Shown: in pieces, positions 11,145 to 22,869 of the stretch
Position numbering within the stretch: position 1 is the stretch's first letter
How the letters are laid out: the number at the start of each line of letters is the position of its first letter
Notes under the pieces: model-generated
Databases searched by the model: none
Told to the model about the DNA's origin: nothing
What the model saw: only the letters and a program-made list of their open reading frames with translations
Made by a program: the position numbers and the translations under genes
DNA from: Pezizomycotina sp. ARF18
Taxonomy: Eukaryota > Ascomycota
NCBI GenBank assembly: GCA_002224055.1
Contig: AZLU01000122.1
Span: forward strand, 1 to 52,380
Length of the DNA: 52,380 bases
Direction of reading: 5' to 3'

Positions 11145-12305
11145 TCATGGAGATCCGAAATGGTTCCCAGCCGTATAAAAGTTCACGTCCATGTTCAGTA
11201 ATAAACGAATTCCGATCTCGATGTGAATATTGAACAAGCCACCCCGCGGCTTGACGCATCGCATAGACGGATAATGTATACTCCTAAGATAGTACGCTAC
11301 AAACGTAGTTCGGTGAGTCCATGGGATAAAATCCGGAGCCTCGTCGTCATTCACAGCATTCTCCGCGGTGTTGTAACCATAGCGAAGCCATTTCTCAGTT
11401 TCGCCGTCCTTGAAGGAGAATTGGTATCCATCGGTTTGCATCATAACGTGAATGGCTTCTGTTTCGACGACGTTCTTCCAGAGTAAGAGGTCCTGTGAGA
11501 GGAGAGTTTCTGGCCTTAGTATGGGGTATTTATTCACATACGTAAATCCCCTTTTTTTTCTTTTTTTTTTCTTGTGATATGGAAGGAACTTACATTGTTT
11601 TTGGGCTCGATGGTAGCATCCATGGTCGAGATGTGGGGTTGACGGTCAACATATATGGTACTGAATTTACCACCTTTGGTAGCGGCTTGAATCGCGACGT
11701 GAGGGCCTTCCGGGATACCCTTCACGTAAAATTGACCTACCTTCGCGCCTGGTACTGTCGTCGTGCAGAGTGCCCACGCCCAAAATGACGGTCGTGTATA
11801 CAAAGGGGACCTTCTCCCACCTAGCTAGTTCTTAGTTTAGAGGTTCATTCCATTTTTCATCCATGATAGTGGTAGTTGCTTTTCATAGCGACTGCATCAC
11901 ACTACGACAGTACTCCGGCCGACGTGGCGGTAGAAAGATCGTACCGTTTTATTTGGCCATCTCCTTGAATTTGATGCCGTGCTGGTCAGTAGAAACTTCG
12001 ATCTGCACGGAAAATCAGGGTTGTCAGTATTTGAAAAGTGTACAGTATTAAGAAATATTATAAAGAAACAGATATTGTGCCGTACCACTGTGCCTTATAC
12101 GTTTCAGTGAGGAACACCCTGTACTGGTTTTGCTATCTGAAAGGATTATTATATTGCATCTTGGTCTCGCCCTTATTTGGAACAATGGGTTTTGGAAAAC
12201 GACGTTGTAGTCTCCGTTGACCTGTTTGACAAGACAAAGGGAGTCGGCGGGCTTGCTGTTCAGGACAACGTGGTCAATGCGAATAGGAAGCTTGTAAGAG
12301 GCCAT
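11145..12305 (-). CDS. Conserved fungal protein of unknown function
   Basis: The start at 12305 gives MASYKLPIRIDHVVLNSK…LVKQVNGDYNVVFQ. After a one-base shift the frame continues as KGETKMQYNNPFR, meets an in-frame TAG, then QNQYRVFLTETYKAQ. After an intron ending in GTGCAG it continues as IEVSTDQHGIKFKEMAK. A downstream exon (about 11594–11800) contains GAKVGQFYVKGIPEGPHV and GGKFSTIYVD. An intron with GTAAGT donor and CACAG acceptor (11493–11593) joins it to the last exon (11145–11492), which starts DLLLWKNVVETEAIHVMMQ. The pattern of an N-terminal 'NGDYNVVF' segment, a central 'FSTIYVD' segment and a C-terminal 'LLWKNVVETEA' segment resembles a short fungal family I know only as uncharacterised. 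No signal peptide is seen. Two separate genes, or a pseudogene, remain possible. Confidence 0.45.
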
Positions 12306-12958
12306 TTCGAATAGAATATGAAAGAGATTTGTAGTGAATGTTTGACTTCTGAAGTCTTAACTTGAGTTTTACAAAGTTTGATCGTGGATGGTATTGATTT
12401 GCAGGCGAGGTGATGATAGGATGCAGATGAAATAGATGAGTCCAAGGAGGGCAATGGCCAGTTTAAATAGACAGAAGAGGACAACAATTTGGGGCTACTG
12501 AGATGCTACTAAACTAATACTATTAACAGCGTCTTGACTGGTCTAAGGTCTCGTGAATATATTATGGCAACGGCTTTTCAATTTTCTTTTCTTCTTTGCT
12601 TTTTATTAAGGTAGCTAGCTTCTATAGAGCGAAGAATCAAGAAGGTAACTTTCCTGGTCATCATTGCCGTTTCATTCTTGTTTTATACTATCTCAATTCA
12701 TCTTCTTGCCCTCTGACACCAATAACACCAATATACAAGAAAGCTCGCCAGCAGGAATGACTGGCTATTGCTACTGTCGAAGAAACAGAAAAAGAAAAAG
12801 AAAAGAAAAAACCAAAACCCAGACCGGGTAACATTCATAAAAAGAACACTTTAAAGCTTCCTCGAGAATAGACAAGCCTCGATAGGTTCTTTTCAAAAAG
12901 CCTAAACACCGATGAATACCCGTAGACCAATGTAAACTCAGCTTCGCCCTATCCGCTA
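12306..12958. other. Intergenic region
   Basis: Lies between the stop of the PhoD gene and the start of the unknown gene at 12305, both on the minus strand. It should hold the phosphatase 3' UTR and the promoter of the unknown gene. No other coding signal. Confidence 0.45.
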
Positions 12959-15540
12959 CTACGCGGAGCATCCAGCGCTTGCAGGTGCTGCTACGAACAC
13001 GCCGTTGGCACCGCAGATCTGGTCCAGCGTCAAGTCTTTGTCGAAAGTTATGGGAGGGTTCTTCGACATGTCCTTGATATCATATAGAGTAGAGTTGATG
13101 ATACCACCGTTGTATAATCCGCCATTAGCTACGCCGTTGTCTACCGCGACGACGTTAGGCGTGCCACCATGTCGCTTTAGCTTGTGGGTTCCATGCTCGA
13201 CTTGGAATTCGGCAAGAACGCGCTCGACGTTATTCAGGTTTTTCATGCACGGGGTACCGACCATGCGAGTGGTCAGGAGGGAGGTGGTGACATCAACCTG
13301 TTTCGAAGAAACAGAAAATCATTAGTTTCAGGAACGTAGTAATGGTAGAAGAGAACTCGGCGATCTTTACCTCCATGTATCCGCGGTACCAGCTCTCCCT
13401 CCACAGAAGACCGTTTGCGCCGCTTTTAGTGACGGCTTGGTCCTTGCTATTCATACTTGGAATATCCTTAAACTCGATTGTTTCGCTAGGGCCCGGAGAC
13501 GAGATACCCGTGACGCCGAATTCCACCGCGATCGAACCTATTAAAATACATGCGCAATCTTTAACCTTGTTCAAACACCCGGACCATATGGAAGGACTTG
13601 ATTCGACTCACCATCGCCAGTAGCCGGATCATAAGTGCCCACAAGATTGTTCTTCGCGTCTACCTCCCGTACATCGAACGCCCAAGCCTCATGGCTGTCA
13701 CCAGAGAGAAACACGGCGTTCTTCGACGTGTCTTTGATAGACTTCATGATGTTCGCACGTGTAGCGGGGTAGCCTTGCCACTTGTCGTAGTCCGTACCGA
13801 AGTAGGAGAAGATAACCTGGTTGCCAATTAGCTGCCACTTGGCCGTGGACGAGGAAAACTGCTGCGTGAACCACGATTCTTGGTCGGCTCCCATCATCTA
13901 AATGCAGGACTTCGATTAGTCTACATTCTCCTAGATAGTATATCGGTCGTTGAGAAAATCAGGCTTACAGTTCTGCTTCTCTGCCCCGGGGTAGCCTGGG
14001 CCGGATCAGGATCGTACATGACGGAGGTGACGACAGCCCTATTGGTACCGCCGGTGTACATCGTAAGATCCCTATCGTAGAGCCTAGTATCGACCATGAA
14101 TAGGTCAACGAGACCGCCCATGCTGAACTTTCTCCAGATGCGGAGGTTGTTCTGGTAGTTTCTGCTGGCGGATAGGTAGCCACTCGAAATATGCTCGGAC
14201 GCTGTTCTCCTTGACCTTCGCGTAGGAAGGCTTGGTGTTGGGGTAAAGAGACGCTTTGTTCCAGTTGGTCATTCCGTCGTTTCCAGGCGTTATCGCCGGT
14301 CTCGTGGTCATCCCAAACGCTGATCCACGAATAGGCGGCGTGGCTGGTTTGGAGGTTGGAATCGGTCCGGTAGAGGCGGTAGCGGTTGCGGAAGTCCTTC
14401 AGTGACATGAGGCCGTAAGTGTTGTCGTGAAGGCGATTGAGAGAGGATGAGTAGGAGCCGACATAAAATTCTTGGGACCTGTATTAGGAAGGATTGTTAG
14501 TCTGGCGATGTAATAGAGCTTCAATGCGGCATCTAATAACGTTAAGAATCTTGAAGCGTATGGTTGGCGCATGCATACTTTCGTAACTATTAGAAGAAAC
14601 ATTAGTTAGCTTTCTCGATATGTCAAGAATCAACGCAGAATTTGTAACTTACATGTAATCCCTAAGTGAATAATATAATCTGGCTGTCGCGATTTCTTGG
14701 TCGGAATGGAGTAGGCATTGAAAAAGCCCTATTATCGCCGAGTTAGTGTCAGTGTCTCTTCACCCTGTGTCATCAGGTAAACTCACCCATGGCCAGTTTG
14801 CGCAAGTATAGACGTTGAATTTCAGTCCATCCTGTGGAACGGTGGCTACAGTTGGCAGCGTCTTAGCTACGCCGATAGTGGTTTGAACGGTCGTTTCCTT
14901 TCCACACATATAGAAGCGATAGTTGTATTGCGTGAAAGACTCAGTCCGGTTGCGATTGCCTTACAACAAATATACCATTAGCTCAGATCTGACTATTTTG
15001 GTATAGATCGTTTACAGACTCGGAGCTTACCTTGACAGTCCAGTCAACCTCCTTACTGGTATATATTTTATCCGAAAACGAGGCAGCAGCTTCAGAACCA
15101 CCTGTCTTCTTCCAGATCTTGTACGTCACGCAGCCCATCTTATTACTGCTGTTGTGGTTTACGCGACCGTCCTCAGTGTAGATCGGCCAAGCGTACTTTT
15201 GCGCCCCTGCCACGGTGATAGCATCTTCGTCATCGGAGCTAGTCGTTTGGGCGTCGCCGCATGGGGCCAAGCGGGTCCAGAGGACCACTGAGTCAGTAGC
15301 GGGATCACCGGAAGCGATGCCGCTGGAGAATGCGCCGGCCTGTGATGAAAGGCGGCCTCAGTCGCGGCGACGATAGGTCGGCGCGCTTGATTAGGTGGGC
15401 TACGTCGACCGCTAGGTGCGCATGGCGCGGATGGTTCGAGAACGAGCGGTAGTTGACGTTGTTCAGGACCGATGCGGAGGCGGTCGAGGCGATAGACGCC
15501 GCGGATATGAGAATGGAAAGTACTGCGGCATCTTAAGAAA
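12959..15540 (-). CDS. PhoD-like secreted alkaline phosphatase
   Basis: A metallophosphoesterase of the PhoD family, which hydrolyses phosphate mono- or diesters, probably outside the cell. Visible in order: a signal peptide (AAVLSILISAASIASTASA, near 15520); SSGIASGDPATDSVVLWTRLAP; a YNYRFYMC segment; LKFNVYTCANWPW–GFFNAYS across an intron; a broken HLGDYIYE metal-binding motif; SWISVWDDHETGDNAW; FEWLPIR; LVDLFMVDTRLYDRDLT; IGNQVIFSYF; and FLSGDSHEAWAFD. The C-terminal part is cysteine-poor and ends GCSA at 12959. Supported exons include 12959–13297, 13371–13537, 13612–13897 and 13969–14478. Introns include 14729–14786 and about 14940–15030, with standard GT–AG ends. At least five one-base shifts are needed: near 15530 just after the start codon, 15345, 14660–14662 (in GGG), 14280 and 14170. 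All key motifs survive, so sequencing indels are a good explanation; recent decay is the alternative. Confidence 0.85.
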
Positions 15541-15649
15541 AACGAACGTATGGTTCTGCGAACGACACTTCAAAGAAGAGACAATATTGTCACCGGATTC
15601 AAAGTCCGATCGAAGTTACAGGTGGCTGCCGAGTTCTTGACCCGGAGCT

Positions 15650-18600
15650 TTGTATAAGGCAAAAAAAGAAAGGAGAGCAGGAAGAGAACGAGCAAGATGC
15701 CAGTGGCCGACGACTAACGCTTCGATGATGAGAGAAGAATTCCGAGAGAGTTTCTTAAATAGACTCTTCTTCTCATCGCTAACTCGATAGTATCGCTAGC
15801 GCCAGGCCGGAAAACAGATCATGGATACGCTCAAATAGCGCTAAGTTTCACATTTTCTCACAAAAGCTTCCCAGTATGGATATGGCAAGTACGGGTTAAC
15901 AACAACCATGGCCCATCACAGCAGCAGAAACAATAAAAAAGCAGGTACCGAAGCTTTCCCATGGTTAAGAAAAAAGACACGGCAGGGATCCTAGTATAGG
16001 CGAATGTAACAAGCAGGATTTGCTCAGTCCGCATGAAGAAGGCGTGGAAGCTTTTCCGCCCTTGTAGACAATTTTAAAATTTGTGACGATCACATCGATT
16101 CCTTGCAAAGAGCCTTGGAAGTTGGGGGTCTTCTAGCGGCGAACCCCCGGTGTAAATCAGGTAAGTATCTATCCTTCGGCTTTAATGCATACCTTCGTCT
16201 CTTCTCGATTACTTTCGTTTCGGCACTTTTTTTCTAACGCGGTTCACGAGTTACTTAGGAAGTCATTTCGAATCGTTATTGATATGAGCGGACTGAGCAG
16301 CTGCTCAATATGTCTTAGGTCTATGAATATCGTTAAGCAAATGTCTCTTGGGTGTGTAACTTTCCCTTCCAAGTCACTACCTGTATCGCCGTGGAGCAGG
16401 ACACCGACAGCAACAGTTACAGCCTCTCCGCTTCTACTCAACTTCCTCTAGCCACCCCAAGTCACAACTACCGTTCACCACCCACTTACACAGTCGGAGA
16501 ACCAAACAGGCAGGAATATGATCGTTTAGAAGTATGCATGTACTAAGAAGCTCTATACGGAGATAATTTTCGTAAGCCTTTTCCTGAGGCTGCATGGGTG
16601 AGATTAAGCAAAATTCGTTAAAAAAAAAAAATTTAAATAACGTGGAAGAGTCGAATGTTTCATCACCACCGCACCAGTATCCTGAAACAAATATTTCCAT
16701 CACATCTGGCCCCCATGGATTGATGAACATGTGAATGTTGGGGTATTGTTTTCCTCTCTACTGCCTCTTGAAGTGAGGAAATATGACGATCTTACCAGAA
16801 GCCTTTTAGCTTCTTATATGATCGTTTCTAGATCCTTCTCCCCGCTTAATACACTATCAGAAACAAACCTCGGGTTGAAATATCTGAAGCCGTCGCCAGA
16901 GGATCATCGGCCACGTTTTTCGATTATAAACTTGGCTCATACGAAACAAACGTCCCGCTGCCAATACTACGTCGGACGGCATTTTTGAGACGGATAGTCA
17001 CTGCTCTTTGAGAACACCATGCAGTACCGCTTAGAGACATGATGACATACCATTTTTTGTATGAGCTCCCCATGGGGTTGCTGTGGTTCATGAATTCTTA
17101 TCGCACAACATCCGGCCGCATTGATCAATATGAACAGAGGCGGCGGCAAGTCAATGTCAGTGTCTAGTTTATGCGACATTTCGATATAACCTTCCATTAG
17201 ACAAGAGACCCTCCTGCGAATAATAGGAATGAAAGATGTACACAGAGTCATACATTCTAGCTTCAATGCCCATAAACCCACTGTGATCAAGGACGTAGAC
17301 CACATATATGGCCCACCGCCTAACTGCCGTAAACAAAACTGTACCAATATAAATTCACCTCGATCACGATCTCATCTTCAGGGGTCTTCTAGCAACACAC
17401 ATCGATTTGGTATTAGTTCACAAGAGCTTGTCTTATGATATCCCCGCGTTTCTGAGACTAAGATGCACAAATTGTCCAGACAAATGACCGTAGAACCCGT
17501 TGAGTTCAGCAATTTTCTGTGACAAACAGCGTTCAACCAGCGCTAGAACAAAGCTCAAATATATTCTGCAACGATCTTCTCTTTTATTATCCTCACGTAG
17601 TTAGATATCCTCCACTTTAATAAGACAAGCAGGATTGATCCTCCCGAAATTCAGATTATCTCGCGTGGCTATGTCGCGATATGAGCGTCGCAGAAACTGA
17701 TTTGTTTCGGTGGATCATCAAGAAAACAAAGCTGAACGTTCGTTATCTCGAGCAACTCTGAACTTGTACAATGTAGCCAAGCTGTAGAACAGGCCCCCAC
17801 TCCAGTCACACCTCTGTACGCTAGCCCCTTCTACGCAAATGTGGGGCAGAGAGCCGATCGAGTTTCCGATCTAGTCTGATCTTCTCCTCAATGCAAGCGA
17901 TATTCAAATGAGTCTAAGCTACTAGTTGTCCCGGTTGCCCATGCCAATTTCGGGGCAGGCTCAATGGTAACGTACGAAGGAAAGTACGATAGCATGATCA
18001 GCAACGGAGAGCATCACATTAGTTCCTTCGAGCTAACATGACCCAAAACGATAGTTAGTCGGTGCCAAGGAAGGGAGAATTGTAGGTGTGATCTTTTTCT
18101 ATTTTTATAGAATGTATCTCAGTCTATTGATGTACAAGAAACGCCATGAACGCCCACATAAAGATAGAAGAAATGCATCTGTAAAGAATCGAAACAAAGG
18201 GAAGCGAAATGAGAGGCTGTAGTTGGGATGATTCAAACAGGTGAGAATATGCCACAACCGATCGCCGTTGAACTCCAGAAAACGCCAGTTCGTAATGACA
18301 GTTCATAATAGCTTGTAATTGCTATCATAATATCCTGTCCTCTTAAAGCTTTTCTTCCTCTTTTTACGCCTTTTTTTCCTTTTTCGTCTTTTTTGAAACC
18401 CCAATCCTGAATATGAGAACCCAAACATAAAGCCGTAAAACTCCGTGACCCAATGCGAATAGGAAATATATGTAAAAACGAGCGAGAGGAGACTCGGAGA
18501 AGTGTCCTTGAAAAAGTGGCAAGTACATAAGAAACCCATTCCAATTAGCGAGTGTGATTGTTCTTTAAAAACAAAGCTGAACACCGTGGATAATGCTGAT

Positions 18601-19174
18601 GTTGCAAAAAGCGGAGCCGGTAGGAGAGATGAAACCGTTAAACGCTGTGATAACCCTGTCTATACAAAACGCCAATCGACTCGAAGGGAAATGAAAGCAG
18701 TGCTTGAAACCGCGTGGAGCCGAACCATAATCCCCCCTTTTTTCTTTTTTTTTTTTTGTGATAAGAGAGAAACCCAAAATATCAAAGCCCGCAGAAGAAA
18801 AGCAGTTTACCCAGAAACAAACCCAAGTCATGACGTCGTGATACTGAAAGAGCATTCAGAGACCACATCCCCGACTCACCGAGAAGATCTGATGCAGTTT
18901 CGTCCGTCCACGAGCGGCAAGGCAATATTAAGTTTAGCATCATCTCGACCGTTTCCCCGCGACTCGGCAATCTGATGGGCATAACCCGCTAGTCATAAAG
19001 AGAAGTGCCCAAAACAGCTTCCAGAAAAAAAAAAAAAAAAAAAACAAGTCCAGAAAAGCAAAAAAAGAACAGCCGCAAAAACGCCAGTATCCCAGTTACA
19101 AAGTAAGAAGTAAAGGAGTGGATGCGCCTGATGAGATCCACTAGAAAAAACATCGAAACTAAAACGGTTTTCAT
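15650..19174. other. Long gene-poor interval
   Basis: No recognisable gene on either strand. The longest open frame (minus, 16967–17347, 126 aa) has a biased but family-less composition. Poly-pyrimidine stretches at 18.35–18.40 and 18.73–18.76 kb and an A20 run near 19.03 kb account for several Phe/Lys-rich frames. The interval contains the upstream region of the PhoD gene. Confidence 0.5.
19025..19044. repeat. A20 homopolymer
   Basis: Twenty consecutive A, just downstream of the small Ser-rich gene (minus strand). Confidence 0.9.
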
Positions 19175-19657
19175 TCACTCTTGACCTTGTTCGCGCGACC
19201 GCTCGGCAGCTTTGCGGCCAAGGCGGCGTAGCCTTCGCACGCGTAAGCCGCCAGGGGTAAGAGCGGCGGGGGCGTGTGGCCAGGGGTCAGTGAGCTACCG
19301 ATGACATGGTATCCTCAGCGTCCCATGAGCCTTTACGGTAGTCGGCGTCGAAGTTGTGGTAGCAGGGCGCGGTGGCGGATTGGCCGGTTGTGCCACGCAT
19401 GGTGGAGCTCAGGCGAGAGGACATCGAGGACGTGGAAGACATTGAGGATATAGATGAAACGGAAGATATGGACGACGATCGTTGGTGGATGGTCGCAGAC
19501 ATCGGAGGAGTCAGCCCAGGGCATCGCTGATCCTCCTACCTTGCGGAGCAGAGGCAGTCTCGGAAGGCGAATGCGGAACGTCAGTAGTGAGACCGTTGAG
19601 GAACGTCATGAATGCGTCGACTTGTTGGTTGTGGAGGAAGGTGAGAAGGGAATCCAT
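19175..19657 (-). CDS. Small Ser-rich protein
   Basis: The Met at 19657 starts MDSLLTFLHNQQVDAFMTF…SETASAPQG. At a GTAGGA site the frame closes soon after. In another frame MSATIHQRSSSISSVSS and a serine/methionine repeat, then YHNFDADYRKGSWDAEDT, follow. After a second shift LRVRRLRRLGRKAAERSRE ends at 19175. An intron (possible donor at about 19545, branch-like GCTGACT) may explain the first change of frame; the second looks like an indel. The Ser-rich centre and the basic C-terminus resemble short fungal proteins of unknown role. Total about 130–150 residues. The exact structure is uncertain. Confidence 0.4.
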
Positions 19658-19719
19658 TGTGTAAGTAGAAATTGTTGTAAAGTTTCGAGAAAGATTGAGA
19701 ATTGTTGAAAATCGGGGTT

Positions 19720-21831
19720 CAAGGTGAATAGACCTGGAAGTCCGAGAGCGACCGTGAAAATATAGAAAAGGAGAAAGAGAAGCTTAACTTGAGTCTGAAT
19801 GGAGAAATATGAATATTAGATGTTTAGGAGCTCTATCTGAGTCTGTTGAAATACTACGATTGCTGCTGAGTTTGATTTGGTCTGGAAAAGGGGAGTCGTG
19901 CTATCTTTATATATAGCAGCTCCAACATACATACGATTAACGACTGGGCTAGCACTGGAAATGATAACTTGCAAGCCACATGCATTGCTTCCGAGTCGCG
20001 CCAATATCGATCGTTCCGCAAAATGACAATGGCTGTTCACCACTTACCACGGAACTTGAACCACTGAGCGATGCATTCAAATGTGAGGGTAAACATCCGG
20101 CTATGCTTCCCTGCAAATCGTTAGCGCCGGTTCGCGCTCATCCGCCACCTCGCCTTCTGCCTCATAAAATCATCGCCATGTTATAAATTGCTTCAAAATC
20201 ACGCTAGGTTAATGTGTAAGGGAAGCATGAATTGTAGGTGTCGGAACGCGTTTTAGTTGTTAATAGATACAAGAGGATGCCTCCATTTGACATATCGCTA
20301 GTAAAGAAAATTAGCTGTCCGGACTCTCGCATGAATTCGCCGCCACGCTAGCCGGGGCTTGCTTGATAGCCCGCTAAACTCCCAGTGGTCGACCGTCTAA
20401 CATGTCAAATTATCGGTATTAGTTGGAGCATATAAGCCTCGACGTGTCCTCGCCCCGCCAGCGCAATGCAAGGAAAATTTATGCGATGTCTTGTTTGAAA
20501 CTGGTGTCCGGCGTTTTTCGGAAGCCATCGAGGTGATAAATATTTTTGCTGTGCTGTTTCAGCCTTACGAGGACACACCGTCACACAATAGCCCTTTTTC
20601 TTCGTCCGTTCTCTCGAAATGGCGGAGTTTCTCGCTGTATCAACCAGAGTAAGCCAACCGTCAGCCGAACTAACTTTCGCATATTTCATAAAACGCTTAT
20701 AAACTACTTCTCCTTTTATCGAGAGAAGATATTATGCAATGAGTCATAGAACTCTGCCCATGGAACATTTTCTTTGTTCTCGAAACATCTTCAAGAGAAA
20801 TTCACAGGGATGAACAAACGTCGGTTTGTTGCAGTTGGCCTAGCCTTCGCGTTTGGGCTTTTAGGTTTTTGAATCGAGCATGCCCCATAGATCATGTGTT
20901 AAACTAGGTAAAGAGGCTGCTTGGGCCCGACCAAGGCTGTGAACCCTCGATATTGCTTTGTTTTCCAACTTTCAAATTCGCATAAATGCAAGCTACCGTT
21001 TCAGTCTAATTCTGCCGTCTCCACATCGAAAATAATGCTGCTGGACTTGGATTGTATAAGCAGTGCCACCTACGCTGCGAAGCATTAGAAAGATGTTATC
21101 GTACCTCAAGGTTATTATACCTCGAATAAGGTCTGCAAAGGGTGCACCAACATTGATTTGGCCCTGAGAAATAAAGAATGGCAGATTTTACGGTTGCGCA
21201 CATTAAGAGCATGAGGGGACAACCTGTGATTGTAGCAGTTCGGTACAACGCTCTTCAGCAAAACTTGAATTATATCCTCCAGTCAGGTCAATTGCTTCGA
21301 AATTTCAGATTGTTTTCCGACGAGGGACTGTTGGTAGGCCCCGGTAACGTTTCCACCTCTCTGAAAAGGCGCGGCACCGCAACTATGAACTTTGGATTCG
21401 AGAAAACGTGCGGGTCAACGCCTAACCGCTGGGCGGCAAGAATATCATGCGTGTGTATACAGCTATACTGGACTCGAGTAAAATGGCTAACAGGGCTCTA
21501 AAATTAGAGACTTGCTGTGTATATCAGAGAATGATCAAAGCGGGCGAAGCCGGGGTAAGCCGGGCCTCTGATAATGAAACGCTGCCTTTGTACTAGATTA
21601 GCTCATAAGATTAAATCGGTGATCTCACCACGTAACAACCGAATGCGTCCTTTGATTACCACGCCGTGCCTGCTTCGTAAACAGTACCTCTAGTATTTCT
21701 CTGTCAACAAAGGAATAAATTAAGGTTATCAGTTAAAAACTAGATATCTTGTATGAGATAAGGTTTGATTGCGTACACTCTGCTAAAACGCCTACTACAT
21801 CACTAGACCAATTACAAAGCGCTATAATACA
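19720..21831. other. Intergenic, no gene recognised
   Basis: Several short open frames occur, including a plus-strand frame of 107 codons at 21178–21501. None shows a known motif, intron structure or a partner frame. Confidence 0.45.
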
Positions 21832-22731
21832 TTACAACATCATGTAGACATTATATTCGTCATCCAGCGTTAGATTGAACGATCCGTCAATACTCCTAGT
21901 CAATGACCGTAGTGACACGCGTTCAGCAGTGCCCACCTGAACCTCCTCTCCATCTTCTTCAACGATAACACTCGCCACCACAGGAGTCCTGCCCACAACC
22001 GCGACACTTCCTCTGCCAGCACTCGCCACCAGTGTTCTCGATGGCAGCGACGGCGATGTCGGTGGGCTTATACCATTCATAACCGGCACGGTCGCGACGA
22101 CCACAATTGTACGCTCCTCATTGCCTTTCGCCATAGAACCCCCTCCAGAGCGTAATTATCGTTTGCAATGGCTAGTATGCTCCTATCATACGCGCTCAGG
22201 CTCATAGGTATTGATTTCTTCCGATTTCTTCCGATTTCTTCCGATTAGCGCTGAAGAAGAAGGAACTCGCGTTCGATGCCTCCCCGTTTGGATGTGTGTT
22301 CTTCGAATTACCACCCTGTGCAGTTGACTTGACGACCGAGCGCGACCGCGAGCGCGAAGTCCCGGTGCCGACTTTGCTCGACGTTCACGTCTGGAGCACG
22401 GAAATCTGGCTCGTTATCAGCGGCTTAATACATGATGCGTTCACGACGACCGTAAGGACGAACGTTTCGCGCGTCGCCCACCCGATGATGAATCCTCTGT
22501 CAATTGTGTTGGGCTTCATGACGGCAATGTAGCCGAATATGTTGCGCAGCGCCGTGGCGACCATGACGAATGCGCCAGAGCAGAGGAGGAAGGCGCATCC
22601 GAGTTTTCGGCGGAGGGCATGCGGACCGTGAGGAGAAGCGGTATGGGGATGCAGAGCATCGGGCAATCGGTGAGGAAGTTCATCGATCCGATGGACAGGA
22701 AGTTATCGTGGCCAGTGTAACAGTCTGTCAA
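21832..22731 (-). pseudogene. SAT4-family integral membrane protein, 5'-truncated
   Basis: SAT4-type proteins are seven-helix membrane proteins of filamentous fungi. Visible here: GHDNFLSIGSMNFLTD and CIPIPLLLTVRMP (helix 5 region, about 22650–22710). A one-base shift at about 22620 leads to RRKLGCAFLLCSGAFVMVAT and GWATRETFVLTVVVNASCIK (helices 6–7, about 22400–22620). A Ser/Arg-rich tail crosses a stop near 22380. A frame from 22134 to 21832 (MAKGNEERTIVV…) may be the C-terminal tail. The N-terminal helices 1–4 were not found up to about 24 kb, though an acceptor-like CTTGACAG just upstream of the first segment suggests an intron. The missing half, the frameshift and the stop favour a pseudogene. 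Confidence 0.6.
22216..22247. repeat. Three 10-bp repeats in SAT4 tail
   Basis: CGATTTCTTC occurs three times in a row. The unit length is not a multiple of three, so copy-number change here would shift the frame of the membrane protein tail. Confidence 0.75.
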
Positions 22732-22869
22732 GCAACCGTCAGATCGCCTTGCTCTTTATTCTTGCCAGTGGATATATATAATAGACCCATCTGCTCGGAA
22801 TTCCCCCCTGTCCCCAAGCGATGCAGGTCCGAAAGATTATACAACTCGCCTGCAGGCGAATGACAAAAT

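Noticed and set aside
16967-17347. 126-codon minus-strand ORF
   Set aside because: No recognisable family and no neighbouring exon with matching phase; kept only as part of a gene-poor interval.
21178-21501. 107-codon plus-strand ORF
   Set aside because: Protein-like start but no family motif, no intron and no homologous segment in the window.
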